Part shown: in pieces, positions 29,001 to 37,050 of the stretch
Numbering within the stretch: position 1 is the first letter of the stretch
Layout of the letters: each line of letters starts with the position of its first letter
From: Bordetella genomosp. 13
Lineage (GTDB): Bacteria > Pseudomonadota > Gammaproteobacteria > Burkholderiales > Burkholderiaceae_B
NCBI RefSeq assembly: GCF_007679965.1
Contig: NZ_VEHL01000001.1
Span: 930,001 to 994,000, forward strand
Direction: 5' to 3'
DNA: 64,000 bases
The notes under the pieces: generated by a model
Told to the model about the DNA's origin: nothing
The model's database searches: none
The model's input: the letters and a program-made list of their open reading frames with translations, nothing else
Program-made: the position numbers and the translations under genes

Positions 29001-31034
29001 AACGAAGGGCTGGAGCAGCGTGTCTCGGAAGTGCTGGCCGAGCGCGACCGGCTGTGGGACCTGAGCGAGGACCTGCTGGTGGTGGCCGACTACACGGGCA
29101 AGCTGCTGCGCTTCAGCCCGGCGTGGACCCGCGTGCTGGGCTATCCGCACGACATGCTGCTGTCGCAGCCGTATGCCGACCTCATCCATCCCGACGACCT
29201 GCCCGAGTTGCTGCGGCAGCTGGAAACGCTGCGCGCCACCGGCCGGCCGCTGCGCCTGCAGAACCGCGTTCGCACCATCGAGGGCGGCTGGCGCAACATC
29301 GCCTGGACGTTGTACGCCGACGCCGGCAGCCCGTGGCTGCACGGCGTGGGCCGCGACGTGACGGCCGACCTGGAGTCCGCCGCGGCGCTGCGCCAGGCCG
29401 AGGAGGCGCTGCGCATGGCGCAGAAGATGGAGGCCGTGGGCAAGCTGACGGGCGGCGTCGCGCACGACTTCAACAATCTGCTGCAGGTCATCAGCGGCAA
29501 CCTGCAGCTGCTGACCCGCGACGTGGCGGGCAACGACCGCGCCGAGCAGCGCCTACGCAATGCCCTGGGCGGCGTGGCGCGCGGCGCGCAACTGGCTTCG
29601 CAGCTGCTGGCCTTCGGCCGACGCCAGCCGCTGGCGCCCAAGGTGGTCAACCTGGGCCGCTTCATCCGCGGCATGGACGACATGCTGAGGCGCGCGCTGG
29701 GCGACGGCGTCGAGGTCGAGACGGTGATCTCGGGCGGACTGTGGAACACGCTGGTCGATCCCTATCAGGTCGAGAACGCGCTGTTGAACCTGGCGATCAA
29801 CGCGCGCGACGCGATGAAGGGCCACGGACGCCTGACCATCGAGGCCGGCAATGCCCTGCTGGACGAGACCTATGCCGCCCGCCATGCCGACGTGGCGCCC
29901 GGCCGCTACGTCATGGTGGCGGTCACCGACACGGGCGCCGGCATGACGCCCGAGGTGCTGGAGCAAGTCTTCGAACCGTTCTTCACCACCAAGCCCGAAG
30001 GGCAGGGCACCGGCCTGGGCCTGAGCATGGTCTACGGCTTCGTGCGCCAGTCCAACGGCCACGTGAAGATCTACAGCGAGCCCGGCCAGGGCACCACTGT
30101 CCGACTGTACCTGCCGCGCGAAGTCCAGGAAGAAGACCTGGAGACCGAGGTGGACGCCGGCCCCATCGCCGGCGGCACCGAGACCGTGCTGGTGGTGGAG
30201 GACGACGAGGAGGTGCGCACCACGGTGGTCGACATGCTGTCGGAACTGGGCTATCGCGTGCTGCGCGCCCGCGACGCCAGCAGCGCGCTGGCCATCATCG
30301 AGAGCGGCATGCCGATGGATCTGGTGTTCACCGACGTGGTGATGCCCGGCCCGCTGCGCAGCCCCGAACTGGCGCGCAAGGCGCGCGAACGCCTGCCCAA
30401 CGTGGCGGTGCTTTTCACCTCGGGCTATACCGACAACGCCATCGTGCACGGCGGCAGGCTGGACGAAGGCATCGAGCTGTTGAGCAAGCCCTACACGCGC
30501 GAGGCGCTGGCGCGCAAGATCCGCCACGTGCTGCGCAACCAGCAGCAGCACAACGCGGCGCGGCAGGCGGCCGAGGCGCCGCAGCAAACCGCCGCGCCGG
30601 CGCCTGCGCAGACGCAGACGCAGGCGCCGCGCCCGCCCGCGGAATCCGGCCTGCAGGTGCTGCTGGTCGAGGACGACGAACTGATCCGCAGCAATACGGC
30701 CGAAATGCTGGACAGCCTGGGCCACTCCGTGTCGGAGGCCGGCAACGCCGACGAGGCGCTGGCGGTGCTGCGCACGCGCCGGCCGCAGGTGCTGATCACC
30801 GACGTCAGCCTGCCCGGCGAGTCGGGCGTGGAGCTGGCCGAACGCGCGCGCCGCATCATGCCGGGCCTGAGCCTGGTGTTCGCCTCGGGCATGGAGGTAT
30901 TGCCGGGCGGCAAGGACCGCGATCTGCTGAACGACGCGATCCACCTGCTCAAGCCTTACAACCTCAATGACCTGGACGAGGTGATGCGGCGCATCGCCCA
31001 GGCGCGCCGCGCGGCCGCCGGGCCGAAGGGATGA
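26085..31034 (+). CDS. Giant hybrid sensor with two histidine kinase cores and three receivers
   Basis: A 1649-residue cytoplasmic protein. In order: PAS (about 55-165), GAF (185-345), HisKA with His near 364 (SHEFRTPL) and HATPase (470-585), receiver 1 (650-765, D in LSDVMMP), a second GAF (790-955), a short coiled coil, PAS (990-1100), a second kinase core with HisKA AHDFNNLL (His near 1125) and HATPase (1225-1345), receiver 2 (1366-1490) and receiver 3 (1523-1649). The GTG at 26085 is chosen because CAGGAG precedes it by six bases; the open frame further upstream runs into the divergent gene. It has no DNA-binding domain, so output must be through a partner. It is coupled (ATGA) to the acetyltransferase. 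Confidence 0.93.
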   Translation: MRQADFPDETAGAAASVPNFLAGGGEMGALMRAFDWRATDLGPPEDWPPSLKTAIRIMLSSSQPIWIGWGAQLIFFYNDPYKSIIGGKHSDALGQPTRVVWREIWDDIAPLLDTAMQGAEGTYVEEKLLLMERNGYPEETYYTFSYSPIPDELGRAAGIICANSDDTRRVVGERQLSLLRELGASTANARTWREACELSARALSADAHDMPFALLYLAEPQSAEAALVGACGIDPGHPAAPEVLPVDGQGVWPLDGPAGELRVLSGLRERFGNALPTGPWKQPPDEAAIVPVPTAGENGRIGFLVVGLNPYRLVGPAYRDFLLMTAAQIGTTIGAAYAYEEERRRAEALAELDRAKTTFFSNISHEFRTPLTLMLGPLEELLARAAETGDDSRDLVEVTHRNGLRLLTLVNTLLDFSRIEARRVHVNYQPTDLSALTADLASLFRSAMDRAELELVVDCEPLPHPVYIDRDMWEKIVLNLMSNAFKFTMTGSVAIRVAPSTDGGAVRVEVRDTGIGIPPHELPRIFDRFHRVAGAAGRSIEGSGIGLALVQELVRLQGGTIRADSQLGRGTTFTIELPWGMGYAPVQSAGAAPASAPAAGSPAATSTSLNARAYADATLRWLPDSDRILPEPSLPAAAPAAADAGGMSARVLVVDDNADLRDYMSRILRAVGYDVETAVDGAAALGQVRADPPDLVLSDVMMPRLDGFGLLAALRNDDELRGIPVLLLSARAGEEARVEGLDAGADDYLTKPFSARELLARVASNLQLARVRQEAAQRLREETRMLELLNQVGVAVAAELDVSRAVQIVTDAATELTGAAFGSFFYNVLDDKGESYTLYALSGVPREAFERFPMPRNTAVFGPTFRGEGIVRSDDITQDARYGRNAPHHGMPDGHLPVRSYLAAPVVSRTGEVLGGLFFGHSEPGVFTDRSERVLVGIAAQAAVAIDNARLYRAAQVEIDERAKAQGALAQLNEGLEQRVSEVLAERDRLWDLSEDLLVVADYTGKLLRFSPAWTRVLGYPHDMLLSQPYADLIHPDDLPELLRQLETLRATGRPLRLQNRVRTIEGGWRNIAWTLYADAGSPWLHGVGRDVTADLESAAALRQAEEALRMAQKMEAVGKLTGGVAHDFNNLLQVISGNLQLLTRDVAGNDRAEQRLRNALGGVARGAQLASQLLAFGRRQPLAPKVVNLGRFIRGMDDMLRRALGDGVEVETVISGGLWNTLVDPYQVENALLNLAINARDAMKGHGRLTIEAGNALLDETYAARHADVAPGRYVMVAVTDTGAGMTPEVLEQVFEPFFTTKPEGQGTGLGLSMVYGFVRQSNGHVKIYSEPGQGTTVRLYLPREVQEEDLETEVDAGPIAGGTETVLVVEDDEEVRTTVVDMLSELGYRVLRARDASSALAIIESGMPMDLVFTDVVMPGPLRSPELARKARERLPNVAVLFTSGYTDNAIVHGGRLDEGIELLSKPYTREALARKIRHVLRNQQQHNAARQAAEAPQQTAAPAPAQTQTQAPRPPAESGLQVLLVEDDELIRSNTAEMLDSLGHSVSEAGNADEALAVLRTRRPQVLITDVSLPGESGVELAERARRIMPGLSLVFASGMEVLPGGKDRDLLNDAIHLLKPYNLNDLDEVMRRIAQARRAAAGPKG

Positions 31035-31540
31035 GCGTGGACGCGGGTCATACGGTGCGCCGGCTCGGCGCCGGGGATGCGCGGGCCTATCGCGAGATCC
31101 GTCTCGAGGCGCTGCGGCGCCACCCCGAGGCCTTCGCCTCGTCGTGGGAGGACGAGCAGGCGCATGACGAAGCCTGGTTCGCTTCGCGCCTGCGCGATGG
31201 CTTCGTCGCCGGCGCCTTCGACGCGCAGGGCGCGCTGGTCGGCACGGCGGGCCTGCTCGTGCCCGCATCGACGAAGCTGCGGCACAAGGGCATGCTGTGG
31301 GGCATGTACGTCAGCCCGCGGGCCCGGGGCGCCGGCGCGGCGCCTGCCCTGGTGCAGGCCGTGCTGGATGAGGCCCGCGGCCGAGTCGACGCTGTCAGCC
31401 TGACGGTCACGGTGGGCAACGAGGCGGCGCTGCGACTGTATCGGCAGTCGGGCTTCGAGGAATACGCGCGCGAGCCGCGGGCGTTGAAGGTTGGCGGGCG
31501 CTATTACGACGAGATCCTGATGACCCGGGCGGTGCGATGA
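31031..31540 (+). CDS. GNAT-family N-acetyltransferase
   Basis: A 169-residue acetyl-CoA-dependent acetyltransferase. The acetyl-CoA-binding segment GMYVSPRARGAGAAPALVQA (residues about 94-113) and the following VTVGNEAALRLYRQSGF motif are typical of the GNAT fold. The start codon overlaps the stop of the giant sensor gene (ATGA at 31031-31034), so the two are translationally coupled. The substrate is unknown; coupling to a sensor kinase is unusual for the family. Confidence 0.9.
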   Translation: MSVDAGHTVRRLGAGDARAYREIRLEALRRHPEAFASSWEDEQAHDEAWFASRLRDGFVAGAFDAQGALVGTAGLLVPASTKLRHKGMLWGMYVSPRARGAGAAPALVQAVLDEARGRVDAVSLTVTVGNEAALRLYRQSGFEEYAREPRALKVGGRYYDEILMTRAVR

Positions 31541-31642
31541 CACGGGCCGGCCAGGTGCAGGGGACGCACGCCCAGGGATAGCAGCAGCACGGGAAGGGCG
31601 AGGCCGAACGGGTCCGGCCGGCCACCGACAGAAGATGGCGGA

Positions 31643-31677
31643 TTTCCGTATATGGGATGAAATCCCTAATATGGAAA
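31643..31677. promoter_or_regulatory. Imperfect 35-bp inverted repeat before the XRE-cupin gene
   Basis: Arms at 31643-31658 and 31662-31677 pair at 13 of 16 positions (TTTCC...GGGAT against ATCCC...GGAAA) around GAA. The site lies in an AT-rich patch 24 bases upstream of the chosen start of the XRE gene and is probably the regulator's own operator. If translation began at an upstream ATG (31635 or 31671) the repeat would lie inside the coding region, which is less likely. Confidence 0.5.
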
Positions 31678-31700
31678 AAACTGCTGTCTCTATCGAGAAT

Positions 31701-32243
31701 ATGGACCGCCACATCGCGCAGCGCCTGAAGTCGCTGCGCGCCGAGCGTGGATGGTCCCTGGACGATCTGGCCACGCGCAGCCAGGTCAGCCGGTCCACCC
31801 TTTCGCGCCTGGAAAATGCCGACGTCAGTCCCACCACCCAGGTGCTGGGCCGGTTGTGCACGGCCTACGGCCTGACGCTGTCGCGCCTGATGCGCCTGAT
31901 CGAGGACGATTACGTGCCCGTGCTGCGGCGCGGGCAGCAGCCCGTATGGGCCGATCCGCAGACGGGCTTCCAGCGGCGTTCCGTATCGCCGCCGGCGCAC
32001 GCCCTGGCGGGCGAAGTGCTGGAATGCACGCTGCCCGCCAATACCCGCATCGCGTACGACGCGCCGCCGCGGCCCGGTCTGGAACATCACCTGGTGCTGC
32101 TGGAAGGCAGCCTGCGGCTGACCGTCGAACAGCGCGCGCATGTGTTGAAGCCGGGCGATTGCCTGCGCTATCAACTGCATGGCGCCACTGAATTCCTCAC
32201 CCCGCCGGACGCCGGCGCCCGCTATCTGCTGTTCCTCGTCTGA
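31701..32243 (+). CDS. XRE-family regulator with C-terminal cupin domain
   Basis: A 180-residue regulator. Residues 5-60 are a Cro/XRE helix-turn-helix (WSLDDLATRSQVSRSTLSRLE) and residues about 105-180 a cupin beta-barrel (GLEHHLVLLEGSLRLTVE, then KPGDCLRYQ) that probably binds the effector. The start at ATG 31701 is chosen because the helix-turn-helix begins directly after it and the DNA before it is AT-rich with a large inverted repeat; in-frame ATGs at 31671 and 31635 are alternatives. It is followed after eight bases by an acetyltransferase, a pairing often seen for this YdcN-like group. Confidence 0.88.
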   Translation: MDRHIAQRLKSLRAERGWSLDDLATRSQVSRSTLSRLENADVSPTTQVLGRLCTAYGLTLSRLMRLIEDDYVPVLRRGQQPVWADPQTGFQRRSVSPPAHALAGEVLECTLPANTRIAYDAPPRPGLEHHLVLLEGSLRLTVEQRAHVLKPGDCLRYQLHGATEFLTPPDAGARYLLFLV

Positions 32244-32251
32244 GACCCGCC

Positions 32252-32788
32252 ATGTCCGTTTCCTGCGAAATCATCCAGTTGAAGGCCGGCCAGGCCGAGC
32301 CGTACGTCGATGCGCTTGGCGCCGTGCTGCATGCCTGCGTGGCGGGCGGCGCCAGCGTGGGCTTCGTGATGCCGTTCACGCAGGCCGATGCCCAGGCGTA
32401 TTGGCGCCTCAAGGTGTTGCCCGCGTTGTCCGGAGGCGGGCTGTCGCTGCTGGCGGCGCGGCAGGGAGGGGCCATCGTGGGCACGGCGCAGCTGGATTGC
32501 GCCGCCATGCCCAACCAGCAGCATCGCGCCGACGTGTGCAAGGTATTGGTGCACCCCGAGCACCGGCGGCAGGGCATCGCGCGCGCGCTGATGATCGAGG
32601 TGGAACACCTGGCGCGCGACGCCGGGCGCACGTTGCTGACGCTCGATACGCGTACCGGCGATGCGGCGCAGTCGCTGTATGCGGGGCTGGGGTATCAGGC
32701 GGCGGGCGTGATTCCCGGCTATGCGCGGGACGCGTACGACGCGTCGCGGCTGGATGCCACGACGTACATGTACAAGGCGCTGGCCTAG
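32252..32788 (+). CDS. GNAT-family N-acetyltransferase
   Basis: A 178-residue GNAT acetyltransferase. The acetyl-CoA-binding motif VLVHPEHRRQGIARALM (about residues 93-109) and TLDTRTGDAAQSLYAGLGY are clear. It begins eight bases after the XRE-cupin regulator, so the two form an operon; the regulator probably controls it. Substrate unknown. It is convergent with the MFS exporter at 32837-34093 across a 48-base gap in which I see no clear terminator. Confidence 0.9.
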   Translation: MSVSCEIIQLKAGQAEPYVDALGAVLHACVAGGASVGFVMPFTQADAQAYWRLKVLPALSGGGLSLLAARQGGAIVGTAQLDCAAMPNQQHRADVCKVLVHPEHRRQGIARALMIEVEHLARDAGRTLLTLDTRTGDAAQSLYAGLGYQAAGVIPGYARDAYDASRLDATTYMYKALA

Positions 32789-32836
32789 GCCTGGCAACGC
32801 TGGATCGCGCGCACGGCTATTCAGTGTTGACAGGTC

Positions 32837-34093
32837 CTAGCCGCGCTGCCGTCCGCGCAGCGCGATCCAGAACGCCAGTTGCGACACCACGCCCGCGCCC
32901 GCCAGCACGACCGCCGCGGCCAGCGCGGGCGAATCGCCCAGGCCGACCAGCGCGGTGCACAGCGCGCCCATGGCCATCTGCGCGCAGCCGTACAGGCCCG
33001 AGGCCGAGCCGATCACCTTCGGATTGACGCCGACGGCCAGCGTCAGCGCCGCGGGCGAGGCGATGCCCGCACCCACGGTGAACACGAACATCGGACCCAC
33101 CAGGCCGGGCACGCTGGCCAGTCCCAACAGCACCAGCGCCAGCATGACGAAGGTGCTGGCCACGCTCAGCAGGTTGCCGCCCAGCATGACGCGCTCGATC
33201 GGCAGGCGGCCGATCAGCCGCGTGGCCGCGGCGCTGCCCAGCCAGACGCCGGATACCAGGATGGCCAGGTAGACGCCGACTTCCTGGGGCGGGCGATGCA
33301 ACTGGTCGACGAAGATGAAGGGCGCGGAGGCGATGAACGCGAACATCGAGGTGGTGGCGCAGCCGCCGCCCACCGCGAAGCCCAGGAACGCGCGCGAGCG
33401 CAGCAGATGCAGGTAGTCGCGCGCCAGGCTGCGCGCCGACACCTGCGCGGCCACAGGGCCGGTCTCGGGCAGCAGCCGCCAGACCAGCAGCAGGTTGGTC
33501 ACGCCCAGCAGGCACAGCATGCCCAGCACTGCCCGCCAGCCCAGCGCGCCGGCCAGCGCGCCGCCGATGATGGGCGCCGTCGCGGGGGCGATGGTGACCA
33601 TCAGGTTCATCAGCGCCAGGCGCTTGGCCGCGTTGTCCTGCGTGGCGGTGTCGCGCACGATGGCGCGCGCCAACACCAGGCCGGCGCAGCCTCCCAGCGC
33701 CTGGAACAGCCGCGCGGCGATCAGCGAATAGGCATCGGGCGCCAGGGCGGCGGCCAGGCCGGCCACGGTATAGATGACCAGGCCCACCATCAGGACGGGG
33801 CGCCGGCCGTAGCGGTCGGACAGCGGCCCGTACACCAGCTGGCCGCCCGCCAGCCCCAGGATGTACAGGCTTACCGTCATCTGCATGGCAGAGTTGGCGG
33901 CGTGCAGGTCCTTGCCGGCCAGGCTGAGCGCCGGCACGAAGATATGCATGGCCAGCGTGCCGCTGAAGGTGAACAGCGCCAGCAGCCACAGCGGCACGTG
34001 CGGCAGCTGGGCCGAGGCGGCGGGACGTTCGTCGGCGGGCTTGGCCGTGGGCGGCGCGGCGCGATAGGCGGTGGCGGCGGTCGGCGGGCTCAT
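32837..34093 (-). CDS. MFS multidrug exporter, Bcr/CflA type
   Basis: A 418-residue inner-membrane protein with about 12 hydrophobic segments after a Pro/Ala-rich cytoplasmic N-terminus of about 33 residues. The segment-1 motif (AMHIFVPALSLAGKDL), GPLSDRYGRRPVL in the 2-3 loop and the ARAIVRD segment fit the Bcr/CflA drug-resistance branch. The ATG at 34093 follows AGGAGG and overlaps the marR stop by four bases, so it is translated from the marR transcript and is probably repressed by that MarR protein. Confidence 0.92.
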   Translation of the reverse strand: MSPPTAATAYRAAPPTAKPADERPAASAQLPHVPLWLLALFTFSGTLAMHIFVPALSLAGKDLHAANSAMQMTVSLYILGLAGGQLVYGPLSDRYGRRPVLMVGLVIYTVAGLAAALAPDAYSLIAARLFQALGGCAGLVLARAIVRDTATQDNAAKRLALMNLMVTIAPATAPIIGGALAGALGWRAVLGMLCLLGVTNLLLVWRLLPETGPVAAQVSARSLARDYLHLLRSRAFLGFAVGGGCATTSMFAFIASAPFIFVDQLHRPPQEVGVYLAILVSGVWLGSAAATRLIGRLPIERVMLGGNLLSVASTFVMLALVLLGLASVPGLVGPMFVFTVGAGIASPAALTLAVGVNPKVIGSASGLYGCAQMAMGALCTALVGLGDSPALAAAVVLAGAGVVSQLAFWIALRGRQRG

Positions 34094-34548
34094 TGGCGAT
34101 CCTCCTGCTCATCGGGCTCGGCATCCAGCTTGTGCACGATGCCTTCCAGCAGGTCGTAGGCACGCTGCAGCTCGCGGTCGGGAATGCCGGCCAGCGCGGT
34201 GGCGCGCACCTGGGCGGCCACCTGCTCGACCCGCTGCACCGTGGCCTGGCCTTGCGGCGTCAGCACGATGGCCTTGGCGCGCCGGTCGCCGTCTTCCTCG
34301 CGACGGGTGACCAGCCCCCCGGCCTGCAGGGCGTCCAGCAGGCGCACCACCGAAGAGCCGTCCAGGCCCAGCGAGGCGGCCAGGTCCTTCTGGCGCATCG
34401 GCGTCTGGGCGCGGGACAGGTGCACCAGCGGCAGCCAGGTGGCCTCGGTCAGCCCATAGGGTTGCAGACGGCGGTTGACGGCGCGCCGCCAGGCCCGCGA
34501 GGTCTGGGACAGCAGCGAGCCGAAGCGGGCCCGGGTGGCATCGGTCAT
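34090..34548 (-). CDS. MarR-family transcriptional regulator
   Basis: A 152-residue winged-helix regulator (core about 30-105: MRQKDLAASLGLDGSSVVRLLDAL and wing RREEDGDRRAKAIVLT). The ATG at 34548 is preferred to an in-frame TTG at 34557. A perfect inverted repeat at 34570-34586 lies 22 bases upstream and matches the usual MarR/OhrR operator style. The gene is coupled to the Bcr-type exporter downstream, the classic arrangement of an efflux pump with its own repressor. Confidence 0.92.
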   Translation of the reverse strand: MTDATRARFGSLLSQTSRAWRRAVNRRLQPYGLTEATWLPLVHLSRAQTPMRQKDLAASLGLDGSSVVRLLDALQAGGLVTRREEDGDRRAKAIVLTPQGQATVQRVEQVAAQVRATALAGIPDRELQRAYDLLEGIVHKLDAEPDEQEDRQ

Positions 34549-34569
34549 ATCTGGCAAAAATTAGATGGC

Positions 34570-34586
34570 ATACAAATTAATTGTAT
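34570..34586. promoter_or_regulatory. MarR operator candidate
   Basis: ATACAA (34570-34575) and TTGTAT (34581-34586) are perfect arms around ATTAA. The AT-rich 17-base site lies directly upstream of the marR start and between it and the end of the enolase gene. It strongly resembles operators of MarR-family repressors such as OhrR (TACAATT-AATTGTA). Confidence 0.7.
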
Positions 34587-34590
34587 ATCA

Positions 34591-35883
34591 CTAAATAAGC
34601 CTCGCATATCGCCGGTTGGCGGCCGCGCCCGCATAGATCGCGCTGGCGCCCAGGTCGCGCTCGATGCGCAGCAGCTGGTTGTATTTGGCCGTGCGGTCGG
34701 CGCGCGACACCGAACCGGTCTTGATGTGGCCGCAGTTGGCGGCCACGGCCAGGTCGGCGATGCTGCTGTCCTCCGTCTCGCCGGACCGGTGCGACATCAC
34801 CGTCGTCCAGCCCGCCTGCTGCGCCATGCGGATCGCGTCGAAGGTTTCGCTCAGCGTGCCGATCTGGTTCATCTTCACCAGCACGGCATTGCCCAACCCT
34901 TGCGCGATGCCCTCGCGCAGCAGTTGCGGGTTGGTGCAGAACACGTCGTCGCCCACCAGCTGGCAGCGCTCGCCCACCCTCTCGGTCAGGCGGCGCCAGC
35001 CGTGCAGGTCGTCCTCGGCCATGCCGTCCTCGATGGACACGATGGGATAGTCGGCGGCCAGTTGCGCCAGGTAGGCGGCCTGTTCCTCGTCGCTGCGTAC
35101 CAGGCCCTCGCCCGCGTAGCGGTAGGCGCCGTCGCGATGGAACTCGCTGGCCGCCGGATCCAGCGCCAGCGCCACGTCGGCGCCCGGGCGCCAGCCGGCT
35201 TCGCGGATGGCCTGCATGATGAAGTCCAGCGCCTGCGAGGCGCTGCGCAGGTCGGGCGCGAAGCCGCCTTCGTCGCCCACGTTGGTGTTCATGCCGGCCT
35301 GCTTCAGGCCCAGGCGCAGCGCGTGGAACACTTCGGCGCCCATGCGCAGCGCCTCGGCGAAGGTGGGCGCGTTCAGCGGCAGGATCATGAATTCCTGGAA
35401 ATCGAGCGCGTTGTCGGCATGCGCACCGCCGTTGATGATGTTGATCATCGGCACCGGCAGCACGCACGCCTGCGCGCCGCCCATGTAACGGTAGAAGGGC
35501 AGCCGCTGGCCGGCTGCCGCCGCGCGCGCCACGGCCAGCGAGGCGCCCAACAAGGCATTGGCGCCCAGCCGGCGCTTGTCCGGCGTGCCGTCCGCGGCGA
35601 TCATCGCATCGTCGATGCCGCGCTGGTCGGTGGGGTCCATGCCGCGCAGGGTGTCGCGCAGCACCGTGTTCACCGCCGCGGCGGCGTTCCGCACGCCCTT
35701 GCCGCGATAGCGGCGGGCATCGCCGTCGCGCAGTTCCAGCGCCTCGCGCGCGCCGGTAGACGCGCCGGACGGCACGATGGCGCGGCCCACCGCGCCGCAT
35801 GCCAGCGTGGCCTCGATTTCCAGCGTGGGGTTGCCGCGGCTGTCCAGCACTTCATGGGCGGCGAGGGTGTCGATGGGGGACAT
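34591..35883 (-). CDS. eno: Enolase (probable second copy)
   Basis: A 430-residue full-length enolase, interconverting 2-phosphoglycerate and phosphoenolpyruvate. All key residues are seen: [35 protein letters not shown] for metal binding and catalysis, the Lys in [17 protein letters not shown] and [11 protein letters not shown]. The N-terminus ([20 protein letters not shown]) departs from the usual [19 protein letters not shown] start. Beta-proteobacterial housekeeping eno normally sits beside pyrG/kdsA; here it stands beside a divergent LysR gene and a MarR/efflux pair, so I infer a dedicated paralogue. Inner product is intact and should be active. Confidence 0.93.
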   Translation of the reverse strand: MSPIDTLAAHEVLDSRGNPTLEIEATLACGAVGRAIVPSGASTGAREALELRDGDARRYRGKGVRNAAAAVNTVLRDTLRGMDPTDQRGIDDAMIAADGTPDKRRLGANALLGASLAVARAAAAGQRLPFYRYMGGAQACVLPVPMINIINGGAHADNALDFQEFMILPLNAPTFAEALRMGAEVFHALRLGLKQAGMNTNVGDEGGFAPDLRSASQALDFIMQAIREAGWRPGADVALALDPAASEFHRDGAYRYAGEGLVRSDEEQAAYLAQLAADYPIVSIEDGMAEDDLHGWRRLTERVGERCQLVGDDVFCTNPQLLREGIAQGLGNAVLVKMNQIGTLSETFDAIRMAQQAGWTTVMSHRSGETEDSSIADLAVAANCGHIKTGSVSRADRTAKYNQLLRIERDLGASAIYAGAAANRRYARLI

Positions 35884-36028
35884 TGGGCAGGCTCCTGATA
35901 TGTGAGGAAAATTGAGGAAAAGCGGGCCCCGCCGCGCCGCGGCGGCGCGGGCGGATTGGCGTGGTGTACGAATGGGAAGCGGTCAGAGATGACCTTTGAT
36001 GTCGCAGATACTAAACTCGGTCCATCGC

Positions 36029-36052
36029 GCGCAAAATCGATTTCTTTTGCGC
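36029..36052. promoter_or_regulatory. Inverted repeat between enolase and the divergent LysR gene
   Basis: GCGCAAAA (36029-36036) and TTTTGCGC (36045-36052) are perfect 8-base arms around 8 bases, 35 bases upstream of the LysR start and about 145 bases upstream of the enolase start. It is a good candidate for the LysR protein's binding site and could control both genes. Confidence 0.55.
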
Positions 36053-36086
36053 CATTCGTCAGTTTTTCTCACATAGACGCTCTATC

Positions 36087-36959
36087 GTGACGAACCCCTT
36101 GCCGCCGCTTTCCACGCTGCGCGCCTTCGAGGCCACCGCGCGCACCGGCTCCGTCACGCGCGCCGCCGAGGAACTGCGCCGCACGCACGGCGCCGTCAGC
36201 CGCCAGTTGCGCCTGCTGCAGGAGCACGCCGGCACGCCGCTGTTCGAGAAGGCCGGCACGGGCCTGCGCCTGACCGAGGCGGGGCGCGACTTCCACGAGG
36301 TGGCGCGTGCCGTCTTCGCACAGCTCGAAAGCGGCTATGCCAGGCTGGTGGACCGGGGCCGCAGTCCGGGCCTGCACGTGGCGTGCAGTGCCACCTTCGC
36401 CATGCGCTGGCTGGTGCCGCGCATGGCCGAGTTCTATCGCGCGCGGCCCGACGTGCGGATCCGCCTGTCGATGACGTCCGCCGGCCAGATGCGGGCCGAG
36501 GGCGCCGACCTGCTGGTGGCCTGGGATCTGGCTTCGTACAGCGTGGCGGAGCAGCGCCGCGCCGTCGAACTGGCGCCCGTGCACTTCGGGCCGGTGTGCG
36601 CGCCCACGTATGCACGCCGCGCCGCGCGCGGCACGCGCATCGCGCACGACTTCACCTCCAGCGCCTGGACGCAATGGGAAGCGCTGTCGGGGCGGCGCAT
36701 CGCCACGCAGGGCGAATTGCGCTTTCCGCACACGCACCTGTGCATCGAGGCCGCTGCGGCTGGCCTTGGCGTGGCGCTGGTCGAGCAGCGCATGGCGCGG
36801 CGCGAACTGGACGAGGGCGTGCTGGTGGCGCCGTATGGGTTCGTGCCGTTTCCGGCGGCGCTGCGCGCGGTGCCGATGGACGAGCGGCCGCTGTCCGCGC
36901 ATGCGCAGGCCTTTGTGGACTGGATGCGGCAGGCATTGCAGGAGGCCGACGGCTCCTAG
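36087..36959 (+). CDS. LysR-family transcriptional regulator, GcvA type
   Basis: A 290-residue regulator. The N-terminus (PPLSTLRAFEATARTGSVTRAAEEL, helix-turn-helix about 20-45) and the effector domain with VACSATFAMRWLVPRMAEF are typical of the GcvA-like branch. The start is GTG at 36087; no strong ribosome-binding site is visible. It is transcribed divergently from the enolase gene and shares a 203-base region with a 24-base inverted repeat, so it probably regulates the enolase. Its inducer is unknown. Confidence 0.9.
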   Translation: MTNPLPPLSTLRAFEATARTGSVTRAAEELRRTHGAVSRQLRLLQEHAGTPLFEKAGTGLRLTEAGRDFHEVARAVFAQLESGYARLVDRGRSPGLHVACSATFAMRWLVPRMAEFYRARPDVRIRLSMTSAGQMRAEGADLLVAWDLASYSVAEQRRAVELAPVHFGPVCAPTYARRAARGTRIAHDFTSSAWTQWEALSGRRIATQGELRFPHTHLCIEAAAAGLGVALVEQRMARRELDEGVLVAPYGFVPFPAALRAVPMDERPLSAHAQAFVDWMRQALQEADGS

Positions 36960-37050
36960 TCTCCAGCCGCGCCGTACGCATCCGCCCGCAGGCGTGGGCC
37001 GGGCCTCAACGAAATCTTCAGACAGACGTACGAAAGGGATACAGGCCATC

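Noticed and set aside
26016..29465. An 1149-codon minus-strand open frame opposite the double-kinase gene
   Set aside because: Antisense frame with low-complexity Arg/Gln/His content; the plus strand has clear kinase and receiver motifs throughout.
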